A stretch of DNA of 64,000 nucleotides from Pithys albifrons albifrons (GCF_047495875.1 NC_092466.1:13636561-13700560); one strand, 5' to 3'. Numbered from the stretch's first letter, positions 24,412 to 37,724 are shown. A program made the numbers and translations. Notes: a model not told the origin generated them from the sequence alone.

Positions 24412-24586
24412 AAGGAGGAGACTTCGCGGCTTCCTGAAATAGCTGTCGGCGTTTCACGGATGCAGCGTGTCCCCCCTCCCCACGCACCCACCACAGTCCC
24501 ACGGCAGAGAACGCGGTGGGCAAAGGCATCTACGTGCGGTGCTGCCGGCGCTGTGCGCTGCTGACCGGGATGAAACGGCGGTACCC

Positions 24587-24603
24587 GGCGTCCCGGCAAC
24601 GCC
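24587..24603. promoter_or_regulatory. Imperfect RFX X-box-like palindrome
   Basis: GGCGTCCCGGCAACGCC has inverted arms GGCGT/ACGCC and contains the GGCAAC (GTTGCC) half-site typical of RFX binding; the other half is degenerate. It is about 330 bases upstream of the start codon. RFX sites are frequent in promoters of cilia-related genes, but one half-site in a GC-rich island is weak evidence. Confidence 0.2.
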
Positions 24604-24983
24604 AGGAACAAAGCGGGAGACACCGCAGACTCCACGGAAGAAAAATAAAATAAGGACCCATTTATAAAATCAAACTACTTTGGCCATTTGAAACTTTCAC
24701 TCCCCAGTTGGTGCCCTACTGCAAAGCCCTGGAATAAATTAGAATGGGGGGAAAAAGTTTAAAGAAAAATTACCAGACAATCTCCACTCCAGAATCTTCA
24801 AACGGTCTTTGCAGGTAAATTATTAATTATTTAAGAGTAAAGAAGTGCTCGAAACGCAGAATGGTTCGCCACAGACTGAAATAATAAAAACATTACCCCC
24901 AGTAAACTCTTTAGTGAGGGGCTCATGCTCAGCCCAGATACAAGGCTTCCTCCGCTCCAGTTCACTACCTCTGCTGATGGATA

Positions 24984-25192
24984 ATGGCCCGCGTTAGAAA
25001 AACCAGGGGATGCCGACAGTGGTTCATGGAGGTGCGCAGAGGATCGCAGCCAGGGCTGGACCCTCCGTTGCTCTCCGCATTCCGCAGTTCATGTAGGAGC
25101 TTGCTCGTTCCCCTCTCTCAAGCTCCAGCACCGCACGCTCCTCCTGCCTGCACGCTCATCTCCCTGCTTGTCTGCTGTCCACTGCTCCAAGG
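24984..25192 (+). other. Weak candidate divergent first exon
   Basis: A plus-strand open frame starting ATG 24984 (MARVRKTRGCRQWF...) reaches a usable donor (CCAAGG then GTAAAT, exon end 25192). It lies in the moderately GC-rich flank about 0.7 kb upstream of the minus-strand start, where divergent transcripts are common. The frame is about 70 codons long with no recognisable domain, and a non-coding divergent RNA would fit equally well. Confidence 0.12.
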
Positions 25193-25422
25193 GTAAATTA
25201 ACACAGCAGGCACCGAGCTGCCATAGGCAGCCACGGGCATCTCCCAGCTGGCTCGTTTAAAACTAGCTCATGCATCTTTATGCTGCGCTGCAGTCGCTCC
25301 TCTCTCTGCAGAGGAGCAAGAGGCAAACTTATGCAGCTGCGAGTGCAGCTTTGCCTCCCAGCTCTTACCATGGTGTTGGGCAAATCCTGCCATCCCACTG
25401 CCTCGACTCTGCCACCGGAAAA

Positions 25423-25599
25423 ATGGGAAATAAGATTTTCTCTTGCCTGTGTTGTAAGGATTATTGCTTAGGACGTCTGTGTGCTGAGGTCTCAGCACTT
25501 CTGGGGAAGAAAAAAAAAAAAAGAAAAAAAAAGGCAGTGCAAAAAAAGCCCAAGCCAAAAAGCATAGTCAGGATGTTTGCACTATTGCTGCGTGCTTGA
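25423..25599 (+). CDS. Doubtful small ORF with acylation-like N-terminus and Lys-rich middle
   Basis: ATG at 25423 is in a good context (AAAATGG) and opens 58 codons. The N-terminus MGNKIFSCLCCKDYC would suit N-myristoylation at Gly2 and palmitoylation of the Cys cluster. A Lys/Arg-rich segment follows at residues 29-46, ending with SIVRMFALLLRA. This resembles the lipid-plus-polybasic membrane anchors of known small proteins. However, the Lys run is simply the translation of a poly-A tract at 25510-25532, and such tracts change length quickly. The frame also extends upstream in-frame to 25270. No family recognised; probably chance. Confidence 0.1.
   Translation: MGNKIFSCLCCKDYCLGRLCAEVSALLGKKKKKRKKKAVQKKPKPKSIVRMFALLLRA
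25510..25532. repeat. Poly-A tract
   Basis: A13, one G, then A9. Simple low-complexity tract; it creates poly-Lys or poly-Phe in overlapping open frames on both strands. Confidence 0.95.
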
Positions 25600-26526
25600 G
25601 GAAAGCGGTCCAGCATTTTCAACCTGCATGAGGAGCCTCTCCCAAGCCCCCAGCAGCAGCCAGACACCACTGCCAGCTCGCCCAGTGGCTCCCACCTGCC
25701 CAGCTGAGGAGACTTGCACCCAGACCCCAGAACCAAGCAGCAGCTCTTTAGCTGAGCAGCACACAGGCAGCAAGCACTCTGCTCATCCCTGTCCATAGTC
25801 ACACTCCGCAGAGCTCATGGCAGCTTCTTGACAGAATAATCTTCCCTCTTTTTTTTCTCCCTTCTATTTTTTTCCCCTCCCCAGATGATGTTGCATTTAC
25901 AGCAGCAGAGGGTGAGGTGGGGACTCATCCCGGGGAGCACCACGGTGTGGCCCCCACACCCCAGTGGGTGCAGGACATCTCCTGGGTCACACCTCTGCTC
26001 AGTGGCCACTGGGGACCCACAGGGGCCAGAAGGATACTGCTGGTTTCTTGTCCTGTGGGCAGCCCACCCTCTCAGGCTGACAGCAAAAGGGTCCAAGAAC
26101 TTACACCATTAAATACTACATTTCACTTGGAGGAATGAAGATTAATTTGGACATTCAATCCCAAATTTTCTCCCTCAGTTTCTCATTTCATCTCTGCTTT
26201 CCATCCTTACCTTAATCTTGCTACAGCTCTGTGAAAAATTGAGTCCTTGGTTCACTGCCTCAACCAAGAGATTGCTAGAAAAAAATATAATTTCATGTTG
26301 GCTCAACATGAATACATTGTGCATCTCACTGAACAAAATATTTCTTTAACTCAAAATGAAGCGTTTTATTTTCAGTTATTTTTACCTCATATTTTCAAGT
26401 TATGGTCATTCAAATCAGCTCCAAAATGATGTCCTAAAAAAAATAGAAATGGATTCCTTTGTTTTGAATACACAAAAAGAAAAATTTTGAATTGTTATCT
26501 TTTGTGATTATTTTATTTTTTTGCAG
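25600..26526. other. Non-coding stretch, no gene recognised
   Basis: GC content falls from the promoter flank to the AT-rich background. Overlapping open frames on both strands at 25.8-26.1 kb look like chance. Confidence 0.5.
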
Positions 26527-26582
26527 CTTATTGGCTTTGTTTGTTTGTCTGAGGGGGAGTATGGAGAGGGCAGACTGCCAGA
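26527..26582 (+). other. Weak candidate internal exon
   Basis: A strong plus-strand acceptor (TTTTATTTTTTTGCAG, ending 26526) and a good donor (CCAGA then GTGAGT) bound 56 bases. Two frames are open: LIGFVCLSEGEYGEGRLP, or LLALFVCLRGSMERADCQ. It could be a second exon of a divergent transcript from the CpG island, coding or not. The splice sites are all there is to go on. Confidence 0.15.
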
Positions 26583-29500
26583 GTGAGTCATCCTGTTTGG
26601 CAAAAAATTATAAACAATTTCAATTGATTTTAAAATTGCATTTTTTTTCTGAAAAAATCCAGCATCCCCTCCACCCCTGAACTTCCCTCAGTGCCGTGGA
26701 GCTACTCCTAGGGAACACAGCCCCTCAGAGCCAGTCATGGCAGTAAAATGGCCTGTCTGCCCTGTTCTGTGATAAATCCTTGAGGATTATTTGTCATATG
26801 GCAAATCTTTCCTTCACAGCCATGTCACACTGAAACTTGTTGCCGATTTGTTCTTGTCACTTCGAAGACTGTTTCAGACCTTCCTCTTTTCCAAATTACT
26901 CCCAGCCTTTCATGTTTCATGTCCTCCTCTAGACACTGGGAAAACCTTCCTATGTCCCTGTTCCTATTTTACAGTTCTCTCTGTCGATACCTTCTAGGTC
27001 CCCTTGGGGTGTTTCTTTGCTCTTGTCAGTGTGGGTAAGGCCTCTCATTTTGGCATCAAGTATAAAACTCAATATCATCACCATTTGTGCTCCCTTATAA
27101 ATCACTGACAAAGGTATTAGGTTGGACCCAACAGAAACCCAGCCCCTAAATCCATTCCCATTCATGAATGGAGTCCAGGAAATTCCAGCCAAGCAGCAGT
27201 GCTGCTGTCCAAGCCAGGAGGAATCTGCCGCAGGAGTATTTTAAGGCAGTGTCTGATCCTGCTAAATATACTTATTAACCACAATAGTAGGATCCTAAGG
27301 CTGCAGAGCACTTCTGAAGATAGATTCATGTCATTAAGGCTGTGTACTGGCTAAAACCTTGGATCTTTCCAAGCAGCCTTGAGTACGTAATGGGCATCTC
27401 TCCTACTCCTCCTGGGATAAAATCCCTAGCCCTGGGAACCAGGCAGTGGGTTTGGGTGTGAACTCGAGGGGTTATGAGCATCTTCATTGCTTCTCTGGTG
27501 TCCCGGTGACAAGGCTGGCAGTCAGCAAGGAGGATGCCAGACACCCATTATGGTCTGGGGAAAGACATCCCCAACATGGCCAAACAGTCCGTTCCACCCT
27601 AACTCTACAGGAAAAATGATGTTCTACACAGGGAAGCATCCAAGAAAAAAATGTCTCACCAGCATGTGCTAGTGCACAAGAAACAGGGACCAGAGCTAGA
27701 ACCCTTGTCTTCTATGCATCCTTTTAACAATAATTTTTTGTCATTAATAGAGGAAACTTAGACAAAAGGTGTGTCTCTGCTTTCAATTATTTATCTGTAA
27801 AGCAAAGATACAGATACTGCCACAGCAAGCAGTATGTTGATTAGTTGACGTTTATGCAGCCATTTGGGAATATAATGAGTTATGTAATTATTAAGCATTA
27901 TTATAAACCCACTGCTCTGAATGAAAGCCAAGACTCGATGTGTAAGTCCAAGGAAATTCAAAATTCTGGTTTAAATCCTTAAAATCTAAATCACCACTCA
28001 TACCTACAAGCTACGGCACTGTGACCACTAACCCAGGTGCTCAGTTATCCCAATACAATTCTCGGCAGGCAGAGCTGGAAGAGGAATTTAAGGACAGGAA
28101 AAATCATTAGGCTCACTATCCACCTTACATTTGCATGCAGTGTAAATGAGACATCATTTGTGTTTGCTTTCATGACAGAAGCTGCAGTGGCACAGTGGTA
28201 AAGGCTACCTCTGGTAGGGCAATGAAGACAACAGGGAGGTGTTGCAATGAACGTCCAGGATGCGGATTGATTCGGTGAAGGAGAGCCAGAGGCATCATGT
28301 CACTGCTCAAGGACTGTCATCCTGTTCATTCAAAGCCAAAGCTACCACAGGACATCCCAGTCTTAATCCTGACCCTGCCAGTATTCAGTGTTTTATCAAA
28401 ACCACCCTGCATGACTGTCTGCAGAGGTGTTAAGAGGGGAACAGGAGCACTGGAGAAGGACTGGAGCCTGAACAAGTAGAAGGATTTCCAAGGCAAGGAA
28501 CTGAACTGACCTCAGGCCAGGTTGCACAACGTTTTTCCATCAGCATGCCAATGCTCACAAGTCCCCATTTGATGCCGGGTTTATCTTCAGAGAGTGACTC
28601 AGTGCATGAAGGTGTCAGGAAAGATATTAATGCCCCAAAAGCCAGGATTGCTCCCTCCTCCTTGAATACTTCTAGGATAATATATTGAGAAAACCCTGTG
28701 GGACAGTAAGAAAAAGCAGAGACTGGAAATGACAGAATTCAACATAAGATGTGCCTGGCAATAAAACAATGCATTGAGCTAACCAGGAGCTTTTAGATTA
28801 TACAGAAAACCTGTGTCTGTCTGGGGCAAGATCCCCTGGAAACTGCTTTTGCCCATTCATGAGGGCAAGTGTCAAGCACAGCATGACACTGGCAAGGCCT
28901 TCAAATGCCTCCAGCTCTCACCTTCATTTATATGCTAAATTAATAGCTGCCTCTCACTGCCATTTCAGATTAACACTTTAAGCACAAGATTAAAAATAAT
29001 CTTAGATCCAAATTGAATGGAAAATGAAAATAAAAACATCTCATCAGAAGAAACATTGCAATTTTAAAAACCAAAGAAATGCTGATTTATATTACTCACT
29101 TAATGAAACTAACTTGTGCTTTGAACAAGCTTAAAAACTAGAGAGAAAACTGAAGTTTTTATCTTCAAGAAAATAGTTTCTTTAGTCTCATGTGAATATT
29201 TTTATTTTCACTCTGACTGAAGGCACAGCACAACAACAACATGGCAGGACTGAGAAATCTGTTAGTCCAAGCCCAGTTCTGTGCCTATTAAATGTTTGGA
29301 AACTTTGAACAGTATAAGGCACTATGACAGGCATTAGCAACAGAAGTATAATATATTTCTCTACACAGAGTCACAGGGAATGCTGGTACAATATATACTT
29401 TTATATTATATAAGTAGTTGTTCACACGTTATTACAGGCAAAGTCCAAATTAGGCACTGAAAAATTAAATTACCAGCTGGAATCATCAGCATTTTTAGAG

Positions 29501-32500
29501 CATTTCTGCTTTAACTTGCAACTGCTGAGCAAACACTACATTCATTTTCACAATATTCCTGTAGGAAGAGGTGATGCCTCTCTGCCTGAGCTAAAGAAGC
29601 ATATTTTGAGTTTTTGCAAAAATTTAAAGGAGGACCTTTCAAGCAACAGGTTAATTCGCTCTAACAATCTTCATTAAATGCCCTTTGGAAAGGGCATAGG
29701 CAGGAACTCTGTGAAACCAAAGAGGTAGTAAATAAGGTAATCAGAAAGCACCGGGGTACAAATGAAGGTTAGATAGACAACTTCCACTCCAGAGCATGCA
29801 AGCTTTTGAGACCTTGAATTTGTAATCTTCATAATGTTTCCTCAGCATTGAAGTGCAGTGTCTAAAGATTTTTCTTAATAGATAACAGTCACAGGAGAGA
29901 ATAACCTTTCTGTTTCTTGTGCCACCCTTTCCAAGAAAAGCCTCTCACTTACAGGCACTGATGTTTGTAACCAAGCAAAAGCACTGTATGTTTGCAATGT
30001 AAATATTAGCCCAGCAGAGAAACACCTTTTTATTGCCCTGTTGAAAGTCCTTCAGAGAGGACAGCAAAGGGCACTGGGATCCAAAAGAAACCTTTGGGGT
30101 GGGGCAAGATGGGCAGGCAGGCTCACACCATATGTTCAAGAGACAATGTGCCCCACTGCATATGCCCAAAGTTTTTAGCCTAGACTTGGAAAGGTTCCTG
30201 GGGTCACAAAGGAAGGTCCCTGATCCTCTTCCTGGACTGGCTCCCTATGCACTCCTTCTCACCCCAAAAGGTACTTGCCTCCTGCTACAGGGCCATCCTA
30301 GAAGAAATGGGATTTATTTACAAAACTTCCCCTTAACAGGGCTGTTTTCACAAGCTCTTTTACATTACACTCTAGGGAACCAAAGGGGATGAGGTCGAAT
30401 ACTTCAAGGGCAAAACCCATGGCAATGGTGAATTTTCCAGCCCTGATGAGAGGAATCTTGCAGGTTTAAATACCAAACAAATCATGTCATGGCTGTTAAA
30501 GGTGTTGCCTGTTCCCACTCCCTCTGTTCATCTGCTACCCTTTTACCTCTCCTGCTCTCCCTCACCAGATATTGTTGTCTTGTACCTCCTCATCCCAGAC
30601 TCTTTGTGGCTTTTCAAGTTTTATTCGAAATTTAGCCTTCCTCCTTTGTTATATCATTTAACTCCTTTCCTCTATCATTCAAATTAAAAGACATTTTTAA
30701 TCTAACAGTCTCACAGAAGCATCATGAAAGGTCACAAGCCCGATGCAGCACACTGGGGGCATCTATTACTGGATTAAGAAATTACTTTTGGTTCTTCAGC
30801 TCAGGAAAACAGAATTTAATCAGAGCTTTACCTTCACCAAATGCCACTTGTTTTGCACCTACTTTATCAAAGCAAATGAACATCAAATGCAAATACAGTA
30901 CTGAGTAAAGCAATAGTCATGTTTCCCTCCAGTCACTTCTCCACTCAACATCTCCATTTCCAGGAGTAGGGATCACAGTAGGACATGAGCTTCATATTAC
31001 CAAATGCAGAAAAATGTCCATATCCCATGCTAATATATTCATCACTGCAGCATCTAGACTGAGTGTCTCTGACCTACCACAGCTTCTTCGGATCTGCTGT
31101 AAACTTTCGCAAACCAAAACAACGCTGCTTCTGCCATTGTGCCTCTTCCTCCCATACGCCATGCTTTCAATCCAAAGGTCTTTTTCACTCCTTTTTCCTT
31201 CCTCCCCCAAATTCTTTGTTTCAGCAACCTCTTCTGTGCCGCCCACACACTTGGAAAGCAGAGAGCAGACCAATCTGGCAAGCTCAAATAACAAAAAAAA
31301 GAAAGGAAAAAAGTTGTTTGCTGGCCTAGAAGACTTCTCTGTATTTTCATCTGGAGAGAGCAATCAAATCTCTTTTCCTTTCACCAGGAACCAAAGGGAA
31401 TGGTGAGAGATTCCCAAGGCCTCCCGTTCTCACAAATCAGCCCTGACAAAAACAAGGGGGAAAGGCTGATATTTCTCCTGAACACACAGGCATCTTTGAA
31501 TAGGAACATTATGCTTATTTTTAACCTTCATCCAGCAACAAGCACCAGTTAAAAACATCCATTTTTACAAGGTGGGGTTTGATTAGCCAGTTTTTTTGTT
31601 TGTTGTTTTTTGGGGTTTTTTAAAAAAAAAAAAACATTGACGACAAGCTTTGCTGCCTGGAGGCTGGTTAGTCTGGCCAGGCACTTGTGGCACTTCAGGA
31701 AATGCTGGGCTGGCTGGGCATGTGCTCACACATGCAGCACAAGAAGGGAGGTTGGAAGGATGCAGAGCTCTGTGTGCAGCACACACATCCACAGTGCCCA
31801 CACAGCACTGACAACGTTTACCCACCAAAATCCCAATCCTGTCCTCTTACCAGCACATACAAAAAAAAATCCACTCTGGCATAGAGCATTCTAATGACAT
31901 TAATGGCACACAGCACAGCAATATGATCCAGGCATGTGGAAATAATCATAGGCCCAGAACCCAGGATGAGCGATTTTTTTTCCCCATTTAATATTTAATA
32001 TTTCTACCCTTCTTTCCTGGTGTTCCAAACTATTATTTGTTTTGGGGGGAACAGAGAAAAACATCTTTAAAACAGAAATGTTATATCACACCTATCTAAG
32101 AAACAAAAAATGTTTAACTTAGATATAAACAAAATATTTTATTAAATACATATAATCCTAATAATAGGCAGGATTTGACCCCAGCACAACTGGTCACTGA
32201 TGAGATAAAATACATCTGAACTCTGTTCAGCATGAGAGGCTAAAAATAATGCTTGTGATTCCTACATGGAATTAGAACCAAAGAAGATGAGTTTCAATGG
32301 GGAATAAACATTGTTTATGAGGACCAAAGTGTATGTTCCACAGGATGACTCAAAACCTCTAACCTACTCTGTGCAGCTTGCTCAAGGTGACCTGTGAGCC
32401 ATACCCCAGGCTAGTAAAAATCAGCAATTACATCATTTACAACACCAGTCCAAACAGAGTGTCTCTCTCTCCCTATCAGGTCATCTTAACTCAGCTGTTC

Positions 32501-35500
32501 TGATGTCTGGGAGAAGTTTTATCTGCACAAAAGCATTTTTACTTTTGCAGCTTTGTGCCAACTATGACAACTCCTGTCACTTCAGCTTTTTGTAGCCACA
32601 CAGACAAAATGTCTATCTTCAACAGCTTTATCATCACAGATGTAGCCAGAGTTCATAATGCTGACACAGTCTTTAACCAGGCTTTCACCAAGTATCCACC
32701 TAGACTGCTCTGTCGAAAGCGAATTTTCATGTGTGTCTCTGGAAGGGGATCAACCACCACACTCTGTCAATATTTCTGAAGCAGACATTTTCATGCATCA
32801 CCTCCTGCCTTGTAACTTCAGGAGCCAACACCAAAGCTTTGGTGGCAGCAGCATGTCCTTGTCCACAGGAGATAGATGCTCTTCCAGGGGAATCCCCACT
32901 TGACTCTTACCAAGCCTTTCCCTCCAAGGAGAAAATACAAACAGTTGATGCTCAGTGCTCCCTAACTTCTACCAGATCTTCTTTAAATTGCACTGTGACT
33001 CACTTCTAATTCACATACAGTGAACTCAGTCCATTGACATTTCCAATACCTCATTCAAGGTCTGACTGTGGTCTCACTCCCACCTCAGAGATTATTTGCC
33101 CTGCAGCTGCACAGTGTGCTTGGAGGACAGAAGAGAAGAATGTCTTTTATTAATGTCGAGTAGCTAAAATGTATAAATCTTTTTTCCATCCATCTAGATT
33201 GAGACAGGAACATTAGACACAGGCATGAAAAGATAAATATCTTGACCTGTTCCATGCTAGCAGAACAGGTCTGTACATTACATGGACATGATGGTCTTTC
33301 AGATGATGGTCCTTTTAACAGCTTGTAAGTCTATTCAAGAGCCATGTCTTAGGAGTTTATGATCTTCCCAGATATTAGTTTTTGCTCCCAGACAAACCCC
33401 AGTACCACCTGTCAAGGCAGAGGTTTATTTAAGAAAATATGTGTGAGATATGGGCAACCCATACCACAGTGACCTTAGCAACTCCCCAACAAACCAGCTG
33501 CTCCTGTTGGGGAGGGCAGGGAGCCACCTGTCCCTGGATGCTCAAAGACCAGAGTTTACTTGCTGGTTGCTCCTTCTGGATATTGTTCAGGCTAACCTAA
33601 AGCTCAGTAACTATACTTCTTTCCTCACAAACTACAATATATTGCTGACACCATTTATCTATCTCTTGCTCTGCAGTTGTCAAAATGCCTAACAAATCTC
33701 AGGTGATGCAGAAAAGTATCTTAATTCAATACCTTAGTTCACCTTCTAGCCAACTGAAGCAGTGTCTCTATTACACAGCAGGGATGGACCCTTAGCTAGG
33801 TAAGTCTGAGCCAGTACTTGCTGGGATTTAGACAACTTGAGCTGAGGAAGGAGACTTGGAAGATGCTGAAATTTGAGTGGGAGAGTTGTGTAAAGACACA
33901 CAGAAATATTTAAAGGAAATGGGCACAATAAAGAGAAAAGACATTTTTGCTGGCTTATGAAAATTAAACATATGCAAGGCTTAATCTGCTCTCACTGAAA
34001 TCAATGTGAATTTTGCCAGTGAAGCAAAACAAAAGCAGAAAAGGAAACAACATCTGACGTTTGCTATGTTAGACTCATACAAATTGCTGTAGTTAATAGC
34101 CTATGAGATGGATAAATAATATACCATAGCAGCAGCTGATTTTAAACTTTCATTTTCACAGTATGAAGGTGTCATAATCTGGAGAGTTTTGAAGCTTGTA
34201 AAAGCTGCTTATGCTGATTCACATTTAGGAAGAGATTTTCCATTCAGATAGTCATGTTAAATCTATGAAGACACCAAACAAAAAATATGTGAGAGGAAAA
34301 CAGATTAAAATACAACATAGAAATAAAAGCTAATTTGGATAAAACTTGTTGTAAATAATTTATTGTTGAAGTAGCCCTCAAACTTAAGTTCTTGGAATGT
34401 AAAAGGCAAAGTATTTCTGCAAATTATTGTTTGGGAACTGATCATTTAAGCCTCAGAGGCTTATCCAGTATAAATGAAAGCATCTGGCCTTGTATCTTTA
34501 AGACCATAATGAGATGGCAGCTGAGCAGTCACTATGGACAGCACGGTATTCAGAAATTAATATCTCTCTGAGCACAGAACATATAATGAAGATAAGGCAG
34601 AACAGAGGAACAGGACTTGGACTATCACATCAGGCATACTCAGTGGATTAGTCATGCAGGCAGCAGACCTGCACTGGGGGACAGCAGAAGAACAGGTTAA
34701 GGAATCTAACCCAAACAATTAAATTTTGGGTAAGTAGCAGAGCGCTATCAAGCCAACACCACGTCCAGCATTTCAAGGCAATCAAACCTGGGGTTAGGTC
34801 CCATTCTGGGAGCTGTTGTTTTTTAGGGATATTTCCACAACTTACAGCCCACAGAATGCAACAGGCTCTGATATCATCATTTTCTAAATACTATCTGCAC
34901 AGCAGATGTTTTGTGTGTGCACAATATCCCTCAAGCTTCTGCCATCTGTTTTTTTACCTAATAAGTCAGGTGTTCATGTTTTTTAGTAAAAAAATAATAA
35001 AACGTGGAGGTTTTGCCTTCTAAAGAAGAAAACATGGGGCTTCTTCAGTGATTCTCTGCACTGTTACAAAACCTCATTAGAAACTCCCCCCTCAAAAAAA
35101 TTAGAGCACTAGGTAGAATAATTTCCCTTTAGTCACACAGGGAAAATTACAGAGTAGAGCTATAAGAGGGTGAATTGGCAGCATGCACAATGGAGCCTGA
35201 CACCACCTGGCTTTCTTCTCCCTTTTTAAATAAGCAAAGAGTAATATGAAGAGGCATCATCGAGACAGAAAGCTCTGACACCAGGCAAGGTGTGGAGGGG
35301 AGGAAGAGTAGTGCTGCATCAATGCTGACATCTAAACATAGCCAGCAAGGGCCAAAGATGTCACAGATGGGTCAGACTCTGAGTCCTTTGAGGACCTCAG
35401 ACTGCCATCCCTGGCCAGCCACGGGTAAGACCCCAGGCAAGATGGGAGAGGCAACCAGCATCAGGTGCACAAAACCGGGACCACAGCGCTCAAGAGCTGC

Positions 35501-37724
35501 CTGCTCATCTGCCCTCTTCCCACAAGGGATGCAAGCCAAGCAGGAAACAACTTTTTAATGGACCCCCAGTGGTGATGGACCAGCTGTGACACTTGTCAAG
35601 TTCCTCACTACCAGCCCCAGAAAAATGGTAATCATCACAAATGTCACCTGGTTTAAGTTCAACATCTTTTCTGGTTACTGTTTGTGTACAGGAAGTTTCC
35701 CTGTTGAAGGAAGTTCTTTTGTTATTTCTCATACTCAAACAGTACTTATAGCATTAAATTGAAAAAAATCCTGTTTTAAACCTACTTTAAAGTTAAAAAA
35801 GCAAAAATCAAACAACATGAACATCTCTCCTCATTGCCCAAGCCTTAAAACACAACCATGATATCACGGTTCTCTCTCAACAAGATCTGAGACATCACAA
35901 TGCTCTGACATTCTAATGGCAAATATAAACCCACCATATGTGGAAATAAGTTATATTCATCACTGATTTATGCACAGACAAGCAAAACTGTGGTAAGAGA
36001 AATGTTTGGAGAAAGTACATATCCCCTTCCCAAGCCAAAGAGCTTCAATTACCCAACCAGTAAGAAGAGGCATCATCACGAAGGGCTCGGTCATGTGCCA
36101 GATTGGTGAGCAGTGAATGAAAACTCTTTATTAACAGGTCAAAAGCAATTAATTGTTCAAGCAGGAGAAGATAAACTTTAGGTAACTAATACACATGTAA
36201 ACATCACAGATTTACCAAAATTGGTTAGGAACTGGGAAAGGGACCACTCAAACTGTTCACTGCACACAGTGCACCCAGTCCAAAATGCCTCTGTAGCCCA
36301 CAGGGACCCTTCTCACTGTTCCCAGGTCACCTTCAGTGGGTAACCTGTGCAGCCACCACCATCCTGGACTTCTCTGCTTATGTTCTCAGCAAGGCAGCAA
36401 TTTCAAGGATAATTTTTTTTTGTCTGTGATATGAAAAATGAACTGGATCAAAAGCAGAATCTCCTTTCCCAGAGGTCACGTACACAGCCACTTTAATTGA
36501 CACATGCTATCTTCAGCATCCAGAGGGACTCTGATGGATGACAGACTGTCAACATCAATGAAATCTTGAAAACACCCACAGTTGTAACAGGGCTTGCTCC
36601 ACACCCAGTCCACAGAGGATAACATGTCCACAGCACCCTCTTACATTACAGCTCACTCATTTCACTGTGTTTACACCATCAACTGTTGGAAAAACATAAC
36701 TAAAGCACTTTCCTGATTTGAGACTTAAGAACAAAGTGTCTCATACAAGACAGAGCCTGCTTTGCCTGTTGACATTCAGACCAAGGCTGTGGATGGAGTC
36801 CAGGATCTCACTGGTAATTCATTGCTCCTCTATGTGGAGCAGAGTCTCTCCACATGCCCACCTTCCTTTGGTCCTCCAAACCAGTCTTTGATCATCCATC
36901 TTCAGCTCAGGGCAGGGTACACAGGGATGCACAAGGTCATCCTTACCACTTGCTCTATACAAATGAGAGTCAAAGAAAAGACATGGAGAGAAAAAGTGTT
37001 CTCCTCCAAATACGAGGATGGGTGGCAGTGGGGCAGCAGCCACTTCCACAGCCCTTTCCTGCTCCTTACACATTTGTCTTCTCTCTGAGACAACTCCCTT
37101 TCCCCATGTGTGGAGCAGATCACTGTTCTAAGTCATATAGAAAAGGAGACAAGGAAACTAAACACAACTCCACATTATTGTATTATCCAAGGTGGGCATG
37201 AGCTGCACTGCTCAATGCCACAGTCCCCTCTGTGCTCGTAGGCAGCCCTGCCATGGCTTGATAAGTAAGTAACCACAGACAGCCCCAGAGCCTCTATCCC
37301 GTCCAGGAGCTTTATGTGGCAAACAAGTCATGAGGAGTTAGAGGGACAGAAGAGAGAGATCCAGCAGCGATGGAGAACACCTGCCCTATTTCTACAACTA
37401 AAATAGACCCAGGCCATCCTCTGAAACACGAGTTCCCCATTTCTCTAAACCATTTCTCACACTCATACAACTGAGAACATGTGCCAGAGAGGGAAACAGC
37501 CATGTGTTTTGTTAAATTCCACGAGTGCTAAGTGTTTTACAATATAAGAGGCCAAGGTCCTCAGTACCTTACAAATATATACATGCTTCCACAGTTGGAA
37601 GCAATTAAGACAAAATTCTGTAGTTATAGCACCAAATGTGCAGCTTCAGTTTAGCATTGTCCTAAATTTGTTCACTATTTCTTACATCTACCTTGAGACA
37701 AACAGGGTAGCAGAAGTTAAACTA
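26583..37724. other. Long non-coding stretch, no gene recognised
   Basis: About 11 kb with no supported exon or repeat family. Two features stand out. At 30992-31406 long open frames overlap on both strands and in several phases (up to 130 codons), a sign of stop-poor composition rather than a gene. At 31616-31634 a T6/A13 junction makes a short perfect T/A palindrome. Confidence 0.5.

Larger units (their letters stand above)
23940..24640. promoter_or_regulatory. CpG-island promoter
   Basis: A sharply bounded GC-rich block with very frequent CpG in an otherwise CpG-poor, AT-leaning window. It holds GC-box-like (Sp/KLF-type) words such as CCCCGCCCGG near 24274-24283 and GGGCGGG near 24211-24217. 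It spans the first coding exon of the minus-strand gene, and such islands typically mark promoters of broadly expressed vertebrate genes. No canonical TATA box is evident close to the start codon. The flank out to about 25.45 kb stays moderately GC-rich, which would fit divergent transcription, but that is inference. Confidence 0.88.

Noticed and set aside
24061..24564. Large Pro/Arg/Ala-rich plus-strand frames (up to 167 codons) across the CpG island
   Set aside because: GC-rich DNA has few stops; these are antisense to exon 1 and have no domain or splice logic.
28192..28255. tRNA-like A box (TGGCACAGTGG) suggesting a tRNA gene or tRNA-derived SINE
   Set aside because: No convincing B box at the right distance, no cloverleaf stems and no poly-A or simple-repeat tail.
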